Assembly: GCA_030696435.1 (NCBI GenBank)
Contig: JAUYSF010000003.1
Span: 1-7,977 of the forward strand
Length of the DNA: 7,977 nucleotides
Direction: 5' to 3'
Source: Desulfoprunum sp.
GTDB lineage: Bacteria; Desulfobacterota; Desulfobulbia; Desulfobulbales; Desulfocapsaceae
Translations under genes and position numbers: made by a program
In this document: positions 1 through 5,667 of the stretch, in pieces
How the letters are laid out: each line of letters begins with the position of its first letter
Position numbering within the stretch: the stretch's first letter is position 1
The notes under the pieces: model-generated
What the model saw: only the letters and a program-made list of their open reading frames with translations
Told to the model about the DNA's origin: nothing
Database searches by the model: none

Positions 1-462
1 TTACAAATGGAAATGGAGAAGAAAGGTTGCCGTTTCTTGCTCGATGGCACCAATGTCGATGATCTGCAGGCTGAAAGACCAGGCCTGAAGGCCCTGTGTG
101 AACTTGGTGTGCTTACCCCCTTACGTGACTCGGGCCTTACAAAAAATGAGATCCGCCTTCTGGCAAAAGAGGCAGGTCTTACCAATCACGATCTGCCTGC
201 CAATTCATGTCTGGCCACACGGATAGCAACAGGCCATCCAATAGAGCAACATGAACTTGCGAAAATCGAAAGAGCTGAAGACTTTTTATCGGACCTGGGA
301 TTTACCGGATGCCGGGTGAAACCACTTGCGGGATATGTTCATATCATTATTCAAGACAAAGATATTGAAAGATTTTCAACATTTATTAATCGAAAGGCTA
401 TTCAGCAGAAAATGTTACATATCGGACTTGGAAACGCATATCTTGGCATTATTGGACGTTGA
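1..462 (+). CDS. larE: ATP-dependent sacrificial sulfur transferase LarE, C-terminal part (5' end outside window)
   Basis: LarE inserts sulfur into the pyridinium dicarboxylate precursor of the nickel-pincer nucleotide cofactor used by lactate racemase and related enzymes. The frame is open from base 1, so the N-terminal PP-loop ATP-binding half lies upstream. About 153 codons remain of a family that usually has about 270. Visible family motifs are LLDGTNVDDL, then RPGLKALCELGVLTPLRDSGLTKNEIR, split here only by description, and NSCLATRIATG, which matches the family's CLASRIPYG block. The Cys in this block is a candidate for the sulfur-donating or cluster-binding Cys, but I cannot tell which from a fragment. 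No other lar gene is visible. The downstream gene encodes HU and is separated by 265 bases, so larE probably ends its transcription unit here. I am confident of the family; the true start is not in the window. Confidence 0.88.
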   Translation, partial: LQMEMEKKGCRFLLDGTNVDDLQAERPGLKALCELGVLTPLRDSGLTKNEIRLLAKEAGLTNHDLPANSCLATRIATGHPIEQHELAKIERAEDFLSDLGFTGCRVKPLAGYVHIIIQDKDIERFSTFINRKAIQQKMLHIGLGNAYLGIIGR

Positions 463-603
463 ACCCCTGAGATTCAAAGACAAAATTATTGAGAATTGAG
501 ACAATTTAGTCCTTGCTTCTGCTGTATGATTCAATTAAGGTGCGGACGTTGAATCGTAAAACCTTGAATATAAAGGGTTGTAAGAGATTATTACGAAGAT
601 CAA

Positions 604-634
604 TCAAAAGAAAAATTTGATATTTTTCTTTTGA
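604..634. repeat. Perfect 13-bp inverted repeat, AT-rich, overlapping a -35 box
   Basis: The left arm (604-616, TCAAAAGAAAAAT) and right arm (622-634, ATTTTTCTTTTGA) are exactly complementary around a 5-base centre, TTGAT. Only two pairs are G:C. In RNA it could act as a weak hairpin with a U-rich descending arm, perhaps ending larE transcripts. As DNA it could be an operator, because its right arm contains the first four bases of the TTGACA box at 631-636. The sequence does not decide between these roles. Confidence 0.6.
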
Positions 635-658
635 CAATTGAAAGTAGTTTGATTAAAG
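631..658 (+). promoter_or_regulatory. Candidate sigma-70 promoter for the HU gene
   Basis: A consensus -35 box, TTGACA (631-636), is followed after 16 bases by TTAAAG (653-658), a weak -10 box with three of six consensus positions. Transcription would start near 665 and give a leader of about 60 bases. The -35 box overlaps the right arm of the 604-634 inverted repeat. The perfect -35 is the main support; the poor -10 keeps confidence low. Confidence 0.4.
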
Positions 659-675
659 CATCAACACAGGAGAAG

Positions 676-688
676 GGACAAGTTGTCC
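676..688. repeat. 13-base palindrome GGACAA-G-TTGTCC in the HU leader
   Basis: GGACAA (676-681) and TTGTCC (683-688) are perfectly complementary around one central G. The symmetry with a one-base centre suits a dimeric DNA-binding protein. As RNA, a short GGAC/GTCC stem with a five-base loop is possible. It lies 40 bases upstream of the HU start codon and just downstream of the predicted transcription start, a common place for an operator. No binding protein can be named. Confidence 0.4.
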
Positions 689-727
689 TGTTACTAAGCA
701 AAGAATGATCTTAGCAGGGAGGAATTC

Positions 728-1018
728 ATGAACAAGAAGGAACTTATTGAAAGCATTGCCAAGGCCGCTGACATTAGTAAAGCCGCTGCTGAAAAAGCAT
801 TGAAAGGTACACTTGATACGATTCAAGTAGCTTTGATGAGCGGTGACAAAGTCACCCTCGTAGGTTTTGGCACATTCTCTGTTTCAAAACGCGAAGCACG
901 TCAGGGAAGAAACCCACAGACCGGAAAGGCAATCAAGATTCCAGGAAAGAAAGTTGCTAAGTTTAAAGCAGGTAGCAAATTGATAGAAGCTGTAAACAAC
1001 AAAAAAGGAAGCAAATAG
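728..1018 (+). CDS. HU-family DNA-binding protein
   Basis: This is a histone-like nucleoid protein that binds and bends DNA as a dimer with little sequence specificity. It has 96 residues, close to the usual 90-100. The N-terminal helices (residues 1-40, starting MNKKELIESIAK) form the dimer core. GFGTF (46-50) is the conserved turn, and the DNA-binding arm carries RNPQTG (61-66), whose proline intercalates into DNA in this family. The C-terminus is lysine-rich (KKGSK). The start is supported by a strong AGGGAGGA ribosome binding site (716-723), four bases before ATG. The gene stands alone, with 265 bases before it and 180 to the next possible frame. The leader contains the palindromes at 604-634 and 676-688, consistent with regulated expression. 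HU and IHF subunits share this fold; the RNPQTG arm and lack of an IHF-specific signature make HU more likely, but I cannot assign a specific paralogue. Confidence 0.95.
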   Translation: MNKKELIESIAKAADISKAAAEKALKGTLDTIQVALMSGDKVTLVGFGTFSVSKREARQGRNPQTGKAIKIPGKKVAKFKAGSKLIEAVNNKKGSK

Positions 1019-1198
1019 ATACACGTTGTTTTGCTCAGTGCTACTCGAATATGATCTACTAACACTGTTTTTTCACCTGATGCTTGCAGCAAGAACGTCA
1101 AATCATCGCCCCTCAGATAAAACATACTGAATTCAGCTCATTGTAGGGTGTAACTTACTGTTCTAAAAAGCCGGGAGAATGATAAGGGCAGGAGAAGC

Positions 1199-1261
1199 AT
1201 GCCTGGTAAAATTGTGTTTAAAGGCCGTTCCTTGAAAGGGACGGCCTTTTTTTATTCATGA
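1199..1261 (+). CDS. Candidate 20-residue leader peptide overlapping the cbiD start
   Basis: This short open frame begins with ATG at 1199, four bases after an AGGAG ribosome binding site (1190-1194). It encodes MPGKIVFKGRSLKGTAFFYS and ends with TGA at 1259-1261, overlapping the cbiD ATG (1258-1260) as ATGA. cbiD itself has no purine-rich site upstream, since the preceding bases are the T-tract of a terminator, so translation could be passed on from this frame by coupling. Codons 8-19 run through the terminator hairpin, so a ribosome here would disturb its folding. No run of a single amino acid suggests classical starvation sensing. It could be chance, because the hairpin forces part of the sequence, but the RBS and the ATGA overlap are independent of the hairpin. 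Confidence 0.4.
   Translation: MPGKIVFKGRSLKGTAFFYS
1221..1253 (+). terminator. Strong intrinsic terminator immediately before cbiD (possible attenuator)
   Basis: The arms AAGGCCGTTCC (1221-1231) and GGGACGGCCTT (1238-1248) form an 11-bp GC-rich stem with one U-G pair and the loop TTGAAA. T residues continue to 1253, giving seven in a row with the end of the stem. It lies 203 bases after the HU stop and only four bases before the cbiD ATG. It may end the HU transcript, but any cbiD mRNA with a leader must begin upstream and pass through it, so it may also regulate cbiD by attenuation. Confidence 0.8.
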
Positions 1262-2349
1262 AAAGACTTCGATCAGGATATACTACAGGGGCATGTGCCG
1301 CAGCAGCGTCGAAAGGGGCTGTCTTGCTTCTCCTTGGAAAAGAACCCGTCTGTGAGGTAGACATTGCCTTCCCGGACGGAAAAAGGGTGAGCTTTGTGTT
1401 GGCCCGATGTAGCTGGCTTAACGAGCAGAAAACGACGGCCTGCTGTTCGGTTATCAAAGATGCCGGAGATGATCCGGATGTGACAAACGGTGCCGAGATC
1501 GTTGCCTCTGTGTATCGCCAATCCTGCGAATTTTCTCAAGGTGCGAACCTGATAATTATTGGCGGCAAAGGGGTTGGAACTGTCACGAAACCTGGGCTTG
1601 CTTTGCCCGTCGGATCACCGGCAATAAATCCTGTTCCTCGGCAGATGATCGAGCTGGCAGTCGCCGAGGCTATAGCAGTTTCACCAAAAGAGTGTTTAAC
1701 AACAAACCTTGTAGTGACTATTTCCATACCTAATGGAGAAAAACTTGCCGAGAAGACCCTGAACAAACGGCTGGGTATTTTAGGTGGCCTGTCCGTGCTC
1801 GGCACGACGGGTATTGTGGTACCTGTTTCAGCGGAGGCCTGGACCGCGACAATTTCAGCATCAATTGATGTAGCTCGGGAATGTGGCGTGAAAGAGCTTG
1901 TTCTATCGACGGGCCGCACCTCAGAGCGGGCAATGGAGGAGCATTATGGTTTTCCCGAAGAGGCCTATATCATGATGGGTGATTATCTGGAATTCTCACT
2001 TATACAGGCAGCAGAACGAGGTTTTGCTAAAATTCATCTCGCCGCAATGTGGGCAAAAATGCTCAAGGGAGCCTTGCATACCCCTCAAACCCATGTCAGA
2101 CACGGCGCTCTTGACGTTGAAAAAGCCATAGTCTTTCTCAAAAAAATCCAAGCACAGCATAACACTCTTGCCTACTTGCAAGGTTCAAACACCGCCCGTG
2201 AAGTATACGAGCGATTGGTAGCCCATGGTGCACTGGACCTGATACACGCTGTCTGCCAGAGTGCAAAGGACTATTATCAATCTGTATCGGGACTTCAGGT
2301 TCAGGTCTATCTGGTACATGCATCCGGTAAAATTGTGGACTCTGCCTGA
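1258..2349 (+). CDS. cbiD: Cobalt-precorrin-5B (C1)-methyltransferase CbiD
   Basis: CbiD uses S-adenosylmethionine to methylate C1 of cobalt-precorrin-5B in the anaerobic cobalamin pathway in the cytoplasm. The protein has 363 residues, the usual family length. It starts with the family's N-terminal block GYTTGACAAAA (7-17). Other conserved blocks are VIKDAGDDPDVTNGAEI (65-81), GGKGVGTVTKPGL (102-114), PAINPVPRQMI (121-131), LGILGGLSVLGTTGIV (172-187) and STGRTSE (217-223). The region WAKMLKGALHTPQTHVRHG (265-283) differs from the KLAAG...NTHS form I recall for many CbiDs, so this may be a divergent subgroup. The start at 1258 fits the family but has no Shine-Dalgarno sequence, because a terminator T-tract precedes it. 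The next gene, cbiET, begins nine bases after the stop. Confidence 0.95.
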   Translation: MKRLRSGYTTGACAAAASKGAVLLLLGKEPVCEVDIAFPDGKRVSFVLARCSWLNEQKTTACCSVIKDAGDDPDVTNGAEIVASVYRQSCEFSQGANLIIIGGKGVGTVTKPGLALPVGSPAINPVPRQMIELAVAEAIAVSPKECLTTNLVVTISIPNGEKLAEKTLNKRLGILGGLSVLGTTGIVVPVSAEAWTATISASIDVARECGVKELVLSTGRTSERAMEEHYGFPEEAYIMMGDYLEFSLIQAAERGFAKIHLAAMWAKMLKGALHTPQTHVRHGALDVEKAIVFLKKIQAQHNTLAYLQGSNTAREVYERLVAHGALDLIHAVCQSAKDYYQSVSGLQVQVYLVHASGKIVDSA

Positions 2350-2358
2350 AATTATCTG

Positions 2359-3594
2359 ATGCCTAAGCATATAATTCATCTCATCGGCGTAGCCGGAAAT
2401 TCTCTTGCGAAGAAGGATTTTGACTTCATTAGCACCTGCTCGGCCATTTTCGTTTCAGATAGAATGCGACCAGTTATTTTGGCAGGGTTACCGGACTACC
2501 CCTCGTCCCGGATCTTTTCCATTCTTCCTCTGAAGGCCGCACTTTTGGCAATGAAAGACGGCTTGATCCGAGGTGATGTTGCTGTTCTGGCTAGTGGCGA
2601 TCCTCTTTTTTTCGGTATCGGAGCACTTATCAGTAAGCATTTCGACACCGGACAACTGCGCATAACTCCGGCAGTCTCGTCAATGCAACTGGCTTTTGCC
2701 CGCATCGGTGTGGCATGGCATGATGCGACATTTTTGAGCCTGCATGGCCGGGAACGCATCCATCTTGCAGGCCGAATTCTGTCTTCCTCAAAAATCTGCA
2801 TTCTCACTGATGGCCAGAATACCCCGACAGATATCGCGCAAGAACTCTTGGCTGAATTTACACCTGAACAGATCCGAGGCTGTCGGTGTTTTGTCGGTGA
2901 AGATCTGGGCTCCGACAAGGAGAGGCTTACTCACGGCCCCCTCAAAGTAATTGCCGAAATGCAGTTCAGTGACCCCAATGTTATGATTATTCTTCAGGAT
3001 ATCATGAAAAAAGAGGATGACCCCGTTTTTGGCCTGCAGGAGCATGACCTACGACATAGTCGTGGACTCATCACCAAAGATGAAATCCGGGCCGCAGTCA
3101 TTCACGCCCTGGCCCTTCCTCGGAAGGGGGTCTTCTGGGATATCGGTGCCGGTTCGGGATCAGTAAGTGTTGAGGCTGCAAGGCTTGCAGCTCACCTCGA
3201 AGTCTACGCTATAGAGAGATATGACGAGCAATTTTCTCATATCACCTCTAACCGTGAGAGATATTCGGTCTGGAATCTTGAGCCGGTAAAGGGCGAGGCG
3301 CCTGACATCCTTCATCGGCTCCCGGATCCAGACAGGGTTTTTATCGGTGGAAGCGGCGGCAATCTGGAGGGAATAATCAATGTTTCGGTGGACCGGCTCA
3401 AGGCAGGTGGCAGAATTGTGGTTACCGCGGTTCTTGACAAGACCTGCACGGATGCCCCGCAATATCTCTATGCACATGGCCTGGAAGTGGATATAAAAAG
3501 AATTGCGGTGAGCAGGCACTGTTATCCCTCAACCGAGACCACGGAACTCAATCCCATAGCAATTATAACAGGTCGAAAATGCAAGGTGTTGTAA
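2359..3594 (+). CDS. cbiET: Bifunctional CbiE-CbiT (CobL-type) precorrin C5,15-methyltransferase, decarboxylating
   Basis: This fusion carries two methyltransferases of corrin ring construction. The N-terminal CbiE part (about 1-205) methylates C5 and has the tetrapyrrole methylase fold, with MPKHIIHLIGVAG at the start and SGDPLFFGIG (79-88) as the conserved glycine-rich loop. The C-terminal CbiT part (about 225-411) methylates C15 and removes the C12 acetate carboxyl. It has a class I methyltransferase nucleotide loop DIGAGSGSVSVEAARL (261-276), an acidic strand end AIERYDE (284-290), and FIGGSGGNLEGI (328-339). The 411-residue length matches CobL-type fusions. In the anaerobic pathway the substrates are cobalt-containing. 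The start has no clear ribosome binding site (upstream bases CTGAAATTATCTG) and lies nine bases after cbiD, so translation may depend on cbiD. The next gene, cbiF, may overlap its 3' end. Confidence 0.95.
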   Translation: MPKHIIHLIGVAGNSLAKKDFDFISTCSAIFVSDRMRPVILAGLPDYPSSRIFSILPLKAALLAMKDGLIRGDVAVLASGDPLFFGIGALISKHFDTGQLRITPAVSSMQLAFARIGVAWHDATFLSLHGRERIHLAGRILSSSKICILTDGQNTPTDIAQELLAEFTPEQIRGCRCFVGEDLGSDKERLTHGPLKVIAEMQFSDPNVMIILQDIMKKEDDPVFGLQEHDLRHSRGLITKDEIRAAVIHALALPRKGVFWDIGAGSGSVSVEAARLAAHLEVYAIERYDEQFSHITSNRERYSVWNLEPVKGEAPDILHRLPDPDRVFIGGSGGNLEGIINVSVDRLKAGGRIVVTAVLDKTCTDAPQYLYAHGLEVDIKRIAVSRHCYPSTETTELNPIAIITGRKCKVL

Positions 3595-3608
3595 AACAGA
3601 GAGTTGAG

Positions 3609-4391
3609 ATGACTCAAGAAACCAACGGGCAGAAGGTGTGTTTTGTAGGTGCAGGGCCTGGTGATGTGGATCTGATCACCGTCAAGGGAAGACAACTGCT
3701 CGATGCGGCCGATTGTATCATCTATGCCGGAAGTCTGGTGAATCCGGAGTTGCTCAGTGGTTGCCGAGCGATCATTCATGATTCATCGCTCCTGAACCTT
3801 GATGAAATTATTGGAATTATTCATAAAGCGTGGAAAGAAGGAGGCTTAGTCGTCCGATTGCATACCGGGGATCCGTCAGTCTTTGGGGCCATTAAGGAAC
3901 AGATGGTCCGGCTTGATGCCTTGTCTATTCCTTACATGGTGGTCCCCGGAGTCAGTTCGGCCTTTGCCGCTGCGGCAAGCCTTAGGGCGGAACTGACCTT
4001 ACCTGAAATAGCCCAGACGATAATTATCACCCGTCAAGAAGGAAGGACACCGGTCCCGGAACGAGAAAAATTAAAAAATCTGGCTGTTCATCAAACAACA
4101 ATGCTCATTTTCCTCTCAGTTGGCATGTTGTCCAAGGTTGTGGAGGAACTCCGGGGAGGAGGCTATACTGAAGATACTCCCGTCGCCGTGGTTGAACGAG
4201 CAAGCTGGCTCAATGAACGAATTGTGCGCGGGACACTGGCCACTATCTGCCGGCTCGTCACAGATGAGGGAATAACCAAGACAGCCATGATCTGCGTCGG
4301 AGCAGTTTTTGCTGATCTGCCGCCGCAGACCGTTTCAAAGCTGTATGATAAACATTTCAGCCACGGCACAAGGAAGGCAACACATGACTAA
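3609..4391 (+). CDS. cbiF: Cobalt-precorrin-4 (C11)-methyltransferase CbiF/CobM
   Basis: CbiF methylates C11 of cobalt-precorrin-4, the step that precedes ring contraction by CbiG. From this start it has 260 residues, typical for the family. Motifs of the tetrapyrrole methylase fold are VCFVGAGPGDVDLITVKG (10-27), YAGSLVNPELL (39-49), HDSSLLNLDEI (57-67), RLHTGDPSVFGA (83-94), PGVSSAFAAAASL (113-125) and ITRQEGRTPVPE (140-151). I chose ATG 3609 because GAGAG lies five bases before it and the next residues lead directly into the family's N-terminus. An in-frame ATG at 3579, inside the end of cbiET, would add ten residues with a weaker site (ACAGG) and cannot be excluded. The 3' end overlaps cobO by eight bases, indicating co-transcription. 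Confidence 0.95.
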   Translation: MTQETNGQKVCFVGAGPGDVDLITVKGRQLLDAADCIIYAGSLVNPELLSGCRAIIHDSSLLNLDEIIGIIHKAWKEGGLVVRLHTGDPSVFGAIKEQMVRLDALSIPYMVVPGVSSAFAAAASLRAELTLPEIAQTIIITRQEGRTPVPEREKLKNLAVHQTTMLIFLSVGMLSKVVEELRGGGYTEDTPVAVVERASWLNERIVRGTLATICRLVTDEGITKTAMICVGAVFADLPPQTVSKLYDKHFSHGTRKATHD

Positions 4392-4905
4392 AGGACTCTT
4401 GGCGGTATTCACGGGAAACGGTAAAGGAAAAACGACTTCCGCCCTCGGCCTTGCCTTCAGGGCTCTTGGACATGGTCACAAAGTTTGTGTGATCCAGTTT
4501 ATCAAAGGAAACTGGATCAGTGGCGAACAAATCATGGCCAAGTCTCTCTCGCCACTGCTGGATTTCCACGTCATGGGCAAAGGTTTTACCTGGCAATCCG
4601 ACAATTTGGCGGAAGATACGGCCCTGGCGCAAAATGCCTGGAATTTTGCCGTCCAGGTTATCGAACAGAATCAGCATCATCTGGTTATCCTCGATGAACT
4701 AACCTACCTCATTCGATATAATATGATTTCTGAGCAGGAGATTGTGCAAGCCCTTTCTCGCCGACCTGCAGAGATGCATATTGTGGTGACCGGCAGACAT
4801 GCCTCGAATGAACTCCTTGAGCTGGCGGACCTAGTCACCGAAATGGTGGAGATAAAACATCCCTATGCGTCTGGAATTGCCGCGCAAAAGGGCTTTGATT
4901 TCTAA
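4384..4905 (+). CDS. cobO: Corrinoid adenosyltransferase (CobO/BtuR family)
   Basis: CobO transfers the 5'-deoxyadenosyl group of ATP to reduced cobalt in cob(I)yrinic acid a,c-diamide or cob(I)alamin, making the coenzyme form. The product has 173 residues, a normal length for this P-loop family. The nucleotide loop GNGKGKTT (11-18) lies near the N-terminus, followed by VCVIQFIKG (34-42), a Walker-B-like LVILDEL (100-106), VTGRHAS (135-141), and the characteristic C-terminus MVEIKHPYASGIAAQKGFDF (154-173). A longer open frame begins upstream at 4309, but ATG 4384 is preferred. It has a strong AGGAAGG site (4371-4377) six bases before it and yields the standard N-terminus. It overlaps the cbiF stop by eight bases. 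A 55-base gap containing a perfect hairpin separates it from the FmdE-family gene. Confidence 0.95.
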   Translation: MTKGLLAVFTGNGKGKTTSALGLAFRALGHGHKVCVIQFIKGNWISGEQIMAKSLSPLLDFHVMGKGFTWQSDNLAEDTALAQNAWNFAVQVIEQNQHHLVILDELTYLIRYNMISEQEIVQALSRRPAEMHIVVTGRHASNELLELADLVTEMVEIKHPYASGIAAQKGFDF

Positions 4906-4911
4906 TCGGGG

Positions 4912-4938
4912 TTCGGTACATGATCACAAGGTACCGAA
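4912..4938 (+). repeat. Perfect 8-bp hairpin between cobO and the FmdE-family gene
   Basis: TTCGGTAC (4912-4919) and GTACCGAA (4931-4938) are exactly complementary around an 11-base loop that contains TGATCA. No T-tract follows, so it is not an intrinsic terminator. It sits seven bases after the cobO stop codon and 13 bases before the GGAG site of the next gene. This suits an mRNA processing or stability element, a partial barrier, or an operator. Confidence 0.55.
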
Positions 4939-4960
4939 GTTCAGACCTCTGGAGATGATG

Positions 4961-5545
4961 ATGGAAGATTTCGAGACAATACTTGCTGAATCTGTGAAAA
5001 TACACGGCCATGTCTGTGCCGGCCAGGTAATCGGGGTCCGCATGAGCCTTTTGGCCCTGCAATCCATCGGCATCGAAGATCCCAAGGGAGCCGATAGAAA
5101 AAAACTCTATGTGCTGGTGGAAATCGATAGATGTGCCACAGATGCAATCCAGTCGGTAACCGGCTGCAGTCTTGGCAAACGATCGATGTACTGGCAGGAT
5201 TTTGGCGTAATGGCCGCTACCTTTGTGAATCTTGAAACCGGCAAAGCAGTGCGGATCACCGCCAGAGAGGAGTCACGGGCATTGGCTGATACATATTGCA
5301 AGGGGATTGACAATAAATATACCAGGCAGCTCGAGGCCTATAAAGTAATGCCCGTAGAAGAGTTGTTTCGGATCGAACTGGTCCAGGTGGAGATCCCGGC
5401 CGAAAATCTGCCGGGTAGACCTCAGAGGCGAGTCCAATGCGAATCCTGCCGTGACTGGGTCCAGGATAATCGTGATGTGGAGAAGGATGGCAGGGTACTC
5501 TGCCGTGGTTGCGCCTATGGAAAATACTATACGGTTGTTGGCTGA
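4961..5545 (+). CDS. FmdE-family protein with C-terminal zinc ribbon
   Basis: The family is named after subunit E encoded with archaeal molybdenum formylmethanofuran dehydrogenase, but the biochemical role of its bacterial members is not established. The 194-residue protein has the typical N-terminal FmdE domain: VKIHGHVCAGQVIGVRMSLL (12-31), with a His/Cys motif HGHVCAG (15-21), then IDRCATDAIQSVTGCSLGKR (54-73). The C-terminus holds four cysteines, CESC (160-163) and CRGC (181-184), 17 residues apart, a likely zinc ribbon. Three ATG codons lie in a row at 4955, 4958 and 4961; 4961 is best, six bases after GGAG (4951-4954). A longer frame from 4865 inside cobO is unlikely. It is not a known cobalamin enzyme. 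Its position behind cobO suggests a metal- or cofactor-related job, which is inference only. Base use is like that of its neighbours. Confidence 0.85.
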   Translation: MEDFETILAESVKIHGHVCAGQVIGVRMSLLALQSIGIEDPKGADRKKLYVLVEIDRCATDAIQSVTGCSLGKRSMYWQDFGVMAATFVNLETGKAVRITAREESRALADTYCKGIDNKYTRQLEAYKVMPVEELFRIELVQVEIPAENLPGRPQRRVQCESCRDWVQDNRDVEKDGRVLCRGCAYGKYYTVVG

Positions 5546-5551
5546 GCATCT

Positions 5552-5564
5552 TCGTGCTGCACGA
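5552..5564. repeat. 13-base palindrome TCGTGC-T-GCACGA after the FmdE-family gene
   Basis: TCGTGC (5552-5557) and GCACGA (5559-5564) are perfectly complementary around a single T. A second GCACGA at 5652-5657 lies against the hisHF ribosome binding site (5658-5663), so the left arm could pair with either copy in RNA. It may be an operator or part of a leader structure. The rest of the 122-base gap is AT-rich and includes GATATT(8)AATATC at 5594-5613. No convincing promoter or T-tract terminator is seen there. Confidence 0.35.
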
Positions 5565-5667
5565 CTCCGATAGCAAGAAAAGATCTGTTTTAAGATATTT
5601 CAATAATAATATCAACATACGCACCAAAAAAGCTGTTGAGCCTTTGTCGGTGCACGAGAGGGAATAG

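Noticed and set aside
549..574. TTGAAT...TATAAA as a promoter upstream of HU.
   Set aside because: The spacer is 14 bases, too short for a sigma-70 promoter; the TTGACA at 631 is better.
1036..1073. CAGTG...CACTG followed by six T residues just after the HU gene, as a terminator.
   Set aside because: The stem is only 5 bp with a 22-base loop, too weak to call; the hairpin at 1221-1253 is far stronger.
1165..1210. B12-box-like word GGGCAGGAGAAGCATGCC upstream of cbiD, with AAAAGCCGGGAGA before it, suggesting a cobalamin riboswitch.
   Set aside because: The rest of the riboswitch core (the GGTG-AA-CC...GCTG-CCCCGC-ACTG segments with proper spacing) is not present, and CAGGAG here is better explained as the ribosome binding site of the short leader frame. 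A covariance-model search would settle it.
1179..1235. A second short frame from ATG 1179 (18 codons) upstream of cbiD.
   Set aside because: The GGGAG before it leaves only one base to the ATG, and it ends inside the terminator without contacting cbiD.
3579..3608. Upstream in-frame ATG for cbiF that would overlap cbiET.
   Set aside because: ATG 3609 has a better-placed purine-rich site and matches the family N-terminus; the longer form remains possible.
4309..4383. N-terminal extension of cobO by 25 residues.
   Set aside because: The extension lies inside cbiF, lacks a ribosome binding site, and the P-loop family begins right at the 4384 start.
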